In this document: positions 35,001-64,000 of the stretch, in pieces
Layout of the letters: every line of letters begins with the position of its first letter
Numbering within the stretch: the first letter of the stretch is position 1
NCBI GenBank assembly: GCA_009823395.1
Contig: CM020501.1
Coordinates: 11,639,361 to 11,703,360, forward strand
Direction: 5' to 3'
DNA: 64,000 nt
From: Thamnaconus septentrionalis
Taxonomy: Eukaryota > Chordata > Actinopteri > Tetraodontiformes > Monacanthidae
The notes under the pieces: generated by a model
What the model was told of the DNA's origin: nothing
Databases searched by the model: none
What the model saw: the letters and a program-made list of their open reading frames with translations, nothing else
Translations under genes and position numbers: made by a program

Positions 35001-35212
35001 TGCCAACACTTAATGGACCAACAGTGTGTACTGACCAGGTTCCAAGTCTCTTCGTCGTCTGAGTTGATTTTCTTTGAGAGCAGCAGGTCCAGGCTCCTCT
35101 CCTCAGGCTCCTTGCTCTCAGGGCAGACTCCCTCTGAGCTCTGTCCTTGTTTAGCGTTTTCCAGGCTCTGGCTCTGTGTCACAGCTGCACACTTCTGATT
35201 GTCTCTGACCAT
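31774..35212 (-). CDS. socs1: SOCS1-type suppressor of cytokine signalling, three coding exons
   Basis: Three exons join in phase to a 229-residue protein (human SOCS1 is 211). The order is an acidic N-terminus (1-59), a kinase-inhibitory region PTHLRPFRSVAEYRLV (about 70-86), an SH2 domain with SGYYWGSMSMEEAHKLL, GTFLIRDSGQTDVFFTLSY and GPTSIRVQ, and a C-terminal SOCS box with LKQMCRRAL. The inhibitory region resembles SOCS1 DTHFRTFRSHADY, which argues for SOCS1 over CISH and SOCS2. It would inhibit JAK kinases and recruit Elongin B/C ligase. Mammalian SOCS1 coding sequence is in one exon, so the introns are notable. Which teleost SOCS1 paralogue this is cannot be settled here. Confidence 0.88.
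32190..32799 (+). mobile_element. TIR element, GGTGGGAAGTAAC family, copy B, in socs1 intron
   Basis: Shared text with copies A and C includes TTCTGTTCAAAG, TTGCTTGAAGTGGAGCAGTT and GTACAGAATGTG, ending in GACACCTCT. The left end is eroded (it begins near TACTTTGTTACTGTAC). The right end stops 41 bases downstream of the socs1 exon 2 donor. Confidence 0.65.
32840..33027 (-). CDS. socs1: socs1 coding exon 2: kinase-inhibitory region and first half of SH2
   Basis: The exon encodes PECGADAQNLPTHLRPFRSV, then AEYRLVKRTHIQLLHSGYYW, GSMSMEEAHKLLALQPLGTF and LIR. Acceptor TCTGCTGCAG, donor GTAATT. GTFLIRDS across the junction holds the phosphotyrosine-binding arginine of the SH2 FLxR motif. Confidence 0.94.
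33028..35035. other. socs1 intron between coding exons 1 and 2
   Basis: About 2 kb. It includes a LINE-like fragment (33790-33900), a TA/TATC-rich stretch (33990-34070) and otherwise AT-rich sequence without a supported exon. Confidence 0.55.
33790..33900. repeat. Teleost LINE-like interspersed fragment
   Basis: The text GTGCGGGAATAGAACCCACA, then CTAGCTGTGAGGTGA and AACCACTGCACAGG is a divergent copy of the common fish repeat with GAACCC...CTTGCTGTGAGGCGAC...AACCACTGCACC. A related copy lies at 41015-41135. Confidence 0.6.
35036..35212 (-). CDS. socs1: socs1 coding exon 1: acidic N-terminus
   Basis: ATG at 35212 opens MVRDNQKCAAVTQSQSLENA; the exon continues through QSSEGVCPESKEPEERSLDL to DEETWNL at donor GTCAGT, 59 codons in phase 0. 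The sequence is poorly conserved, as usual for SOCS1 N-termini. Start choice rests on this being the first in-frame ATG of an exon whose likely acceptor (TTTCTGTTTCAG) is at 35466, so the 5' UTR part would be 35213-35465. Confidence 0.78.
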
Positions 35213-35342
35213 CCTATCAAGGAGAACTCTCCCCCCGATCGTCCTTCACACTGCTTCCGCCTCTTGCTTTCACTGGAATGTCTGCCATCACTGGCGACTT
35301 TTGGGTTGCTCATACGATGCTCTGCCTTCTTTGAAACTCCAT
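35179..35342 (-). promoter_or_regulatory. socs1: Upstream open reading frames in the socs1 leader
   Basis: Three upstream ATGs precede the main start. The one at 35342 runs 10 codons. The one at 35313 runs 44 codons out of frame and ends at 35179, past the main ATG. The one at 35288 runs 23 codons and ends at 35217, just before it. Upstream AUGs are known to repress translation of mammalian SOCS1. Their relevance depends on 35213-35465 being transcribed leader. Confidence 0.5.
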
Positions 35343-35489
35343 GGATCTTAACTTGGCTGGCAAAGATTCTACTCAAGGTTTGGCCACGGTGTACTTGAAG
35401 GAAGCAGAGGCTGAATCAGTCTAGCCGTCTTTCACTGTGACACGTTGGCTGAACGATGAGATCTTCTGAAACAGAAAAGTGAACAGCAA

Positions 35490-35600
35490 TCAGAAAAAAT
35501 GTCAAGTCAAGTCAAGTCAAAGTTTATTTACACAACACTTTTAACACGACCTTAGACAAACAAAGTGCTGTACAGTTAAAAAATAAAAGGCATAATCATG
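35490..35600. repeat. Teleost retroelement-tail fragment
   Basis: The text (GTCAA)n then AGTTTATTTACACAACACTT and CAAAGTGCTGTACAG is the widespread fish tail resembling TTTATTTATATAGCAC...CAAAGTGCTGTACA. Family not assigned. Confidence 0.55.
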
Positions 35601-36735
35601 CACAAATACAACAAGAAATAACAATAAAATACAAAAATTGAACAACAAAGTAGTAAAATAGTAAAAGCTCAATTTAATACCTAGATTAAAAAATGAAAAA
35701 AGAAAAGAAAAGTGAATCCTTTGTTTCCTTTTCGGGTCAAAATTTCACATCATCTCCAACAGATTTTAACAAGTTTATATGGCAAGTAGTCCCTGACATA
35801 ATGTGTGCATGAGTGCCAGATGCAGATCAATAGAATGATATGACTGTCAATGAACAATGTCTGCACATAACATGGATAGACATGCCTTATCGTGTCGCTG
35901 AGTTTAGTGTGAAAACACTTTCACTTTCAATGGTGCTCTGAACGGGATTTTGTTCAAACAGACTTAATAAACAAACTAAGCTTTCTAGAAATCATAAAGC
36001 CACTTGAATTTGTATCAGTAGAAATCAGTGTTCGGTGAGCAATAGCACAGTGGTTTGTCTACCTTATTATTATTATTATTATTATTTTTACAGCTGGCAG
36101 CTGTCACAGCAGAGGCAGGACAACGGTTTCTGCGTTGTTGTAAAAAAACTGACATCAGCCAGCTAGGGATAAAACTGACTGTCAGTCAACATTAATTACT
36201 GGACCTGAAAAAAAAAATGCAACAAGAAAGTAAATAAAATTCTGTGCCTGAATTTATTTCTTATGTACTTCAATGGAAAAATCATTGAGAGCTCGGGAGT
36301 GCAAAAGTGATAAGCAAATAGGATAGGAAAGGAGACAGGGGAAAATGCCACAAAAAAATTCTAAATCAACGTTTGTATTATTGTTGCCCAATAAAACAAT
36401 TTCATTATTTCCAGTATAGTTGTAACACAAAAACATATAAACTAAAAAGAAAAAACATATATAAGGTGCAGATGGTATAGTTGAAATGTCAAATGCAGTA
36501 GTATGGCCAGGTTAATTTCTATCAGCTACATGAAAGCTAGAATTTGTCTCTCTCGTGAATGTTATTCACCTTTGCTTTGATAATCTGGTGAGGCGTCAGA
36601 ATGATGTGATGTTTTTTTCCCCTTTAGAAATCTATTACAATTAATCCCAAACAAACAACCAAATGGTTGTCAAATTTAGCAAACTAAACATTTCCTTCAG
36701 CTTCGTCATTAATAATTAGACAAGCCATGTTTACC

Positions 36736-36840
36736 TGAGAAGACGGACGGGAGTCGACTTGCTCCTACAGACTCTTCTCCTCTTTTGGAGATTCACACAC
36801 CGGGGGCTGTCTGAGCAAAGAGAAACACTTTCGCTTTCTC
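36736..36840 (-). promoter_or_regulatory. socs1: Probable socs1 first exon donor and ISRE-bearing promoter
   Basis: On the minus strand a clean donor TTCTCAG/GTAAAC falls at 36735, matching the acceptor at 35466, so a non-coding first exon probably ends at 36736. About 90 bases upstream, at 36826-36838, the minus strand reads GAAAGCGAAAGTG, an interferon-stimulated response element (GAAANNGAAA). IRF-binding elements of this kind control mammalian SOCS1. The transcription start itself is not visible. Confidence 0.5.
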
Positions 36841-37358
36841 TTTGGAGCGATAACTCTAAATCATGTGACCCCCCCCTCCCCCTCCTCAATTTGTTTGAAA
36901 GAGAACGAGTAATAATAATAATAATAATGACATTGTTGCAACGGTGAACGCAATACGGGTAAAAACACACAAATAATCAAACATACATGCACTCGCAACT
37001 TCTGGGTACCTGCCGGTCTGACGGAGGGGGGAGGGGGAGGGGAGAGGAGGAGGCGGGGAGCCTGCCGTGTCATACTGAATGTGAAAATGAACTGGAATGG
37101 CGTGTGTCCAACAGGCCTAGTTAAGAAAAGCATAGTTATGTGCCCTAGTTATGACGGGCGTATTCACGTACGCAAAGGAAGAAAAAAGTAAAGAAAGGAA
37201 AAGAAAAAAAGCTCAGGTCATGGAAAGATACAGATTTACTTTCTTTTTCAAGCCGCAGACTGCGAGGCGTTTTCTCACGTCGTGTTTTGACGTCTGATTT
37301 GCATTTATTCGACTGACTTGCCGGACAGTATTTGTGTTTGACTTACGGACAAACCCGT

Positions 37359-37362
<4 letters not shown>

Positions 37363-37400
<38 letters not shown>
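37363..37400. repeat. (CA)n microsatellite between socs1 and the DAPIT-like gene
   Basis: About 19 CA units. The rest of this spacer (36.85-37.75 kb) shows no gene. Confidence 0.95.
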
Positions 37401-37402
<2 letters not shown>

Positions 37403-37764
37403 TTTCTTGTAACAAGAAGCTGATTCCCCTGTCATCAACGCAGAGCATCCTGCAGACTTGGTATCTAATTGCATTAATGAGTGCCTGAGCAGACTGTTAA
37501 GGGTGTGTTTTTGTGAAGCAAGCTCCAGCTGAAAACCAACCTCAACTTGTCCTGTACTGGGCCAGCCAGTGCTAAAGCAACAGCAAGTTGCAGTAAAATA
37601 AATAAATGAATAAATTAAGACTATCATTTTAAGTCAAAATAACTTTGTAATGTGGCTTTGAATTATGTAAATGCTTTCACAAAGGCCAACTTTTAGTAAA
37701 AAAATAGATAAATAAATAAAATAAAAAAATTCACTCACATTCAAACAAGAAGTTGTGAATAATT

Positions 37765-37770
37765 TTTATT
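37765..37770 (-). terminator. Polyadenylation signal of the DAPIT-like gene
   Basis: AATAAA on the minus strand, 24 bases past the TGA stop at 37794. It is the only canonical signal close to the stop. A very short 3' UTR would be typical of small mitochondrial-protein genes. Confidence 0.55.
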
Positions 37771-37793
37771 AGACAGTTAGACAGTCACATTTT

Positions 37794-37895
37794 TCAGGCG
37801 TTGGCGCTGGAAATTTTAGTTTCCTTTTTACTCTGTCTGTATATCCAATAGGCAGCGGCTGCACCAACCATGATGCTATAAGTAACAACAACACA
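37794..37895 (-). CDS. DAPIT-like exon 3: membrane span and C-terminus
   Basis: Acceptor TTTTCCCCAG; encodes CVVVTYSIMVGAAAAYWIYR, then QSKKETKISSANA and TGA. One hydrophobic helix followed by a lysine-rich tail, as in DAPIT. Confidence 0.82.
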   Translation of the reverse strand, partial: CVVVTYSIMVGAAAAYWIYRQSKKETKISSANA

Positions 37896-39610
37896 CTGGG
37901 GAAAAGAAGAGCACACAACAATGTCAATTGACCTGATGGGACTTTATATGTGAAAACCTTCTGAATGCTGTGTGTGCATTAGAGTGCGCGTATGTACATT
38001 TCGTCGTCCCTGCAGCGTGTAGCTATTGAAGTACTTCCTCCATCCTGTGAGTTCGACAGAAACGGGTTTCTCGATGCCAAACAGCTGTTTCTGAAACACG
38101 CAAAATAACCACGTATACATACAACAATCCAAACTTATGCAAACACAAGGTACAGAGCCATGCCTGATTAAAGTTACTGTTTTTAGCTTTAAACTTGCGC
38201 AGAGTCTAAATTAAAATGAAAGCATGAAAAACAGGAAACAGATGAATGACACGTTGCAGTGTTTTAGCTGACAACTGACTCGTATGTTATGCCAAAGTTG
38301 AGCAACATCATTATAATGCCTGTGATTGTTCAGGATGTTAGAAAAGTGAAATTTAAACATGTTGAAACAAGACGTTTGTTGTCAGAAATGAGCCAAGACA
38401 GGATGATAAACCGGTTTATGCTTCATAGCATCACATGCAGCACAATCATACAATTTCAGTTGCACTAACTAATTCACCTGATAAATCTCAGCATCATTAT
38501 CTTAGAGGTGCTGGCAGTCTAGGCTCATTCATTTTAGTTGAGTCAGTCAGGCTTTAGGCAGGGTGAGACTATTTTCCTGAAGCTTTGTTTAGGTGGGTAA
38601 GAGCCTCTCCTTTGAGGATCTGATCTACTTCTGCGCCAACGTCACTGACCAAAGCACCCCTACTTCAGCTTCCACAGAAACTTGCGAAAGCCACACTTCT
38701 TTCACTTAAGCAACCTAAAAAAATACGGTGTACTTTTGTTAAAAAAAAGTATTGAAAATTGCAGAAATGGATTCCCACAAAAATTGTACAATGGATGTAC
38801 TGTGCTTTCCCCTGCGAGTTAAGCTTACTTGTAAGTGGTGGGACATTTTGAGAAACCAACAGGGAGGACAAGATTCCTTTCATATGTTTCACCAAGACTA
38901 GTTGTCGGCATGTAAAGCCCTAACATGCTTAATAGGGTTTTGTGGGGAAATCAAATAATTTCAATGCCAAGTCAAACCAGCTACATTACTGAACACATAA
39001 GACAGCACATCTTAGCTTTCTTGCATAAATATTGATAGACAAATATAAGCATTTCCAATCACTTTCAACTCATGCTGTCAACCGGTGCTTCCTGCTTCAA
39101 CTGCTGCTTTGTTGGACCTTTAACGTGTTTGAAAGGGGACAAACGTGTAAAGTGTAAAGTGGTCTCATTGATGAAGACAAGCTTGCCCAGCGTTCAAAGC
39201 TTGTTTCTGTTGCCCCCAAGTGGCCAAACTATGCAATACTTTATCTCGATCGTTAACAAGTGTGGAAGAATAATGAAAGAATAAGTATTTGCATGGGGAA
39301 GCGCGTTTGAATCGTAGACATTTTTCAAAAACAATGCGTAATCCTACATGAATGTAACACTACCAGGCCAAAAAAAAGAAAGAAAAAAAGCGTTACAGTC
39401 TAGAGTCTAGACGATGGGATTTGACTTTTTTCTCTCTCTCTCGATAAACACGAGAAAACGTTGCAAGCTTTAAAATGGTCTGGGGTTTGTACGCATGCAT
39501 TCACGGAAGACAGAGTTGACCATTTTGAATGCTGTCCGTACCTTCACCTCTGTAATAAGATGACCGAAACTGGTGAGGGGGATCCGCGTTTTGACCGGAG
39601 AAGTCGGCAT
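37794..39610 (-). CDS. DAPIT/ATP5MK-like ATP synthase membrane subunit, three exons
   Basis: The three exons encode an 87-residue protein. Residues from about 38 read LTGWRKYFNSYTLQGRRNCV, then a hydrophobic segment VVTYSIMVGAAAAYWIY and a basic end RQSKKETK. DAPIT (human ATP5MK, 58 residues) has TGIKKYFNSYTLTGRMNCVLATYGSIALIVLYFKLRSKK, so the core, the single membrane span and the exon phase agree. DAPIT sits in the membrane part of mitochondrial ATP synthase and supports its dimerisation and stability. The N-terminal extension (MPTSPVKTRIPLTSFGHLIT...) is longer than usual and the membrane span diverges, suggesting a paralogue. It is the only gene in the spacer between socs1 and prkcb. Confidence 0.78.
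37998..38090 (-). CDS. DAPIT-like exon 2: conserved matrix-side segment
   Basis: Thirty-one codons, phase 0, encode KQLFGIEKPVSVELTGWRKY, then FNSYTLQGRRN. Acceptor GTGTTTCAG, donor GTACAT. KYFNSYTL-GR-NC across the junction is the family signature. Confidence 0.85.
38091..39541. other. Intron 1 of the DAPIT-like gene
   Basis: About 1.45 kb of AT-rich sequence with no recognisable feature. Confidence 0.5.
39542..39610 (-). CDS. DAPIT-like exon 1 with two possible donors
   Basis: ATG at 39610 opens MPTSPVKTRIPLTSFGHLIT. The exon can end GAG/GTGAAG (at 39548) or six bases later AAG/GTACGG (at 39542). Both keep the frame, differing by Val-Lys. No family similarity supports this exon, so the start is inferred from phase and proximity only. 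Confidence 0.6.
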
Positions 39611-41014
39611 GACTACAAGCAGTTGACAAAAACGTGAAAGATTACATCGACTGTCTGTTCATTTCAGGACAGGATTCCAGTTTCAAATATCATTGAGAAC
39701 TCCGGTACTCACCGCAATGTCCAGGTTGTCAAGGAACACTTACACAATATATGGAAGTTCCGGGTGACGTTACGTATCTTAGACTCTGTCCAATAACATG
39801 CATGGATTCACGTGAATGGCCAATGGGATGGTGTTGTATGGGCGGGGCTGAGATTTGTTCACCCCAACAGCAACTCGGTGCTTTTCTTTCCTTTAGCCGC
39901 AAGAGGGCAAAATGCCACCGTTTATGTTTTCTACACGGTTTCTCAAGTACACAAGTTGAGACAAATAAAAGCGCGACTTAATACTATTTTTCTATTCACC
40001 TAATAATCCCCGTAAATAAGATTTAAGACTGAACATTTACTGCGCTTCAGTGGAGAATTCTGAAGCCCCTGCTGATAACGTTTGTAGAAACATCTTAATA
40101 TAAAATCAATGAATACTTTGTGGATTGATATTATCAATGTAACATTCTGCACATTATAAATACTCAAATACCGTTTTAATATGGCCTCTCTCCAAATACG
40201 AGATAAAACCTTTAGTTTATCCTCTTCCTTCTGAAAGTGTTTTTTATGGTGCCTCTGTGTGTGCAGCAGTAAGGGTAGATTAGTAAGAAGGGTGTGAGAT
40301 ACAACGGGAACAGGTTTGCACAGGAATTCACTTCACACTGGTCTCCATGTGGACACAGCAAGCTTATCTCTTACTGTTCTCTACTATCCAATCCCCATCC
40401 CACCACGAGTTCATCAGAACCACTTGCAATGTTGAATGGACGTATCAATAGTCCATTCAATATATTTTAATTTACAAATTTCGTCACCACACACTTTGAC
40501 AAACGTTAAAGTCGACAACGGTTTGGAGCTCTTTCACAAAAAAAAACTTGGCCCTTTTAACATGTCTTGACATAAAAGTATGTCAGACAGAAACATTAAG
40601 TTTAGCAGATAAAAACTTAACTGAATGAAACAAGAAAACTGGGATTTGTTAACTGTTGTTAGCTATTCTTTGATATAATTCGCTACATCCTGCTGTAGAG
40701 ACATTCGTTATCAATTTTGCAAACCCCTGCAGGTGCCTATTAAATATTTTTATTCACTTGTTTAGATAAACGGATGAATGCGGAAGACGCTGCTTCATAA
40801 ACTCCATAATATGGGAGCCAGGCATCCAGGAAGCCTTGTGACAGAATGTTGACTTTAAAATAGCAGGCCGTCGAGTTGAATCATTTAATGCTGATAACAT
40901 AGGATATTGTACTTCCAAACTGAATGGAGAGATAAATTGATCCCCCATTTCAATTTGCCCCTGGGCTACAGAGTAGCTGTAACATATTTCCCAGTTGGTA
41001 TTTGCCCCCTGCTG

Positions 41015-41135
41015 TGGTAATAGTGTCTCCACCTCTGGGAGGAAGCTGCAGTATCCTGGAGAACCCACACAGACACACGGAGATCCTGGGTCCAGGGATC
41101 AAACCTGCAAACTTCTTGCTGTGATGCTGGCCATT
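41015..41135. repeat. Teleost LINE-like interspersed fragment
   Basis: The text GGAGAACCCACACAGACACA, then ATCAAACCTGCAAACTTCTT and GCTGTGATGCTGGCCA is the common fish repeat (GAGAACCCACGCAGACAC...CTTGCTGTGAGGCGAC), related to 33790-33900. The rest of 39.7-41.4 kb shows no gene. Confidence 0.65.
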
Positions 41136-41402
41136 TCACCACCTTCTCAGCTGTTCTCGCCCAATCGAAACTATTTGAAAGACAAATTGCTGTCACCAGG
41201 TAATTTGGCTTAGCTCTAATGTTTACACTTAAGATATGGAAAAAGGGAACCCTATTCCGTCAGTCACCAGCACATCCGAAGCTCACATGGAATCAATTCA
41301 CCCTGTTTTGACTTCGGAAGCCTGGGACCTTGTCATTGAAAATGCAAAATATTTGCTTCAGCAATATCTATACAAGTGTGTCTTTCGACTTAATATGCAT
41401 TA

Positions 41403-41875
<473 letters not shown>

Positions 41876-41989
41876 TATGTATAGTATGTGTGTGAACAAG
41901 TTGAACCTGCAGGTATTGTCCCCTCCTTCGCGGCTGTTCCGCGTTGACCCAGGTCCCTGTAGGTGTGCACTCAGACTACTTTGGCAGTG

Positions 41990-63529
<21,540 letters not shown>

Positions 63530-63537
63530 GTGAGGAC

Positions 63538-63976
63538 CAGCGATGGGAAGTAACAAAGTATAAATACACTATTACTTTACTTATGTACATTTTTCAGGTA
63601 TCTTTAAATTTTTTTTGACAAATTTTTACTTTTACTTCTTTATATTTGTACACAAATATCTGTACTTTCTGCCTTTAACACCAGAAAAACATGCTTGTTA
63701 CATTTGGGTTTAAAATACACAAATTCTGTTCAAAGTCATTCACTTATTATTATTATTCATTATAGCTATTGTTGCTGAAGTGGAGCAATTTGAACTATGC
63801 TGTTGTGCAGTTAAATATGAAAGTGGATTATATTTTAGAGCAAGACTATTATAGAGTACCGTGGCTTTCTGAGTAAAGCGGTTCAAACAGTACTTTTACT
63901 TTTTCCAGAGTATTCTTTTACACAAGCATCCATACTCTCATTTTAGTACAGAATGCAAATACTATTGCCACCTCTG
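63538..63976 (+). mobile_element. TIR element, GGTGGGAAGTAAC family, copy C, beside prkcb exon 8
   Basis: Left end CAGCGATGGGAAGTAACAAA; reversed right end CAGAGGTGGCAATAGTA. The body is shared with copies at 17446 and 32190. Flanking GTGAGGAC (63530-63537) and TTTAGGAC (63977-63984) agree at 6 of 8 bases, so the target duplication may include the splice donor itself. With a 3-base shift the flanks AGGACCAG/AGGACCAC agree at 7 of 8. Confidence 0.65.
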
Positions 63977-64000
63977 TTTAGGACCACTTAGGGGCGTCCA

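Overview
The window is nuclear genomic DNA of a ray-finned fish, most likely a percomorph teleost. The evidence is short exons with GT-AG junctions, many CA/GT microsatellites, several teleost-type interspersed repeats, and proteins that read as vertebrate orthologues. Four protein-coding genes can be reconstructed by following splice phase from exon to exon. Most long open frames here are repeats or antisense shadows.

Layout. (1) Positions 1-28228, minus strand: caskin1, the neuronal CASK-binding scaffold. Nineteen coding exons join in phase to give about 947 residues, from the start codon through six ankyrin repeats, an SH3 domain, the CASK-interaction motif, two SAM domains and part of the proline-rich tail. 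The 3' end lies beyond base 1. A further candidate cassette exon sits just before the CASK-motif exon. (2) Positions 31774-35212, minus strand: a SOCS1-type cytokine-signalling suppressor in three coding exons (229 residues), with a probable 5' UTR exon and an interferon-response-type element near 36.8 kb. (3) Positions 37794-39610, minus strand: a small three-exon gene of the DAPIT/ATP5MK family (ATP synthase membrane subunit) with an N-terminal extension. (4) Positions 42474-63529, plus strand: the first eight coding exons of prkcb (protein kinase C beta), covering the pseudosubstrate, C1A, C1B and C2 domains. The hinge and kinase domain lie beyond the window.

Introns and spacers hold tRNA-derived and LINE-derived repeats, several small terminal-inverted-repeat elements (hAT-like with 8-bp target duplications, TTAA-bounded elements), and very long dinucleotide arrays. 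The largest array is a roughly 470-bp CA/TA tract about 600 bp upstream of the prkcb start codon.

CASKIN1, SOCS1 and PRKCB all map to human chromosome 16p, so the window looks like a compacted piece of that conserved block. The genes do not form a pathway: caskin1 is synaptic, socs1 inhibits JAK kinases, the DAPIT-like protein is mitochondrial, and prkcb is a diacylglycerol/calcium-activated kinase. I found no wholly new system. The best leads are regulatory: an out-of-phase cassette exon and UG-repeat acceptors in caskin1, overlapping upstream frames and an ISRE in socs1, a changed pseudosubstrate in prkcb, and a mobile element beside a prkcb splice donor.
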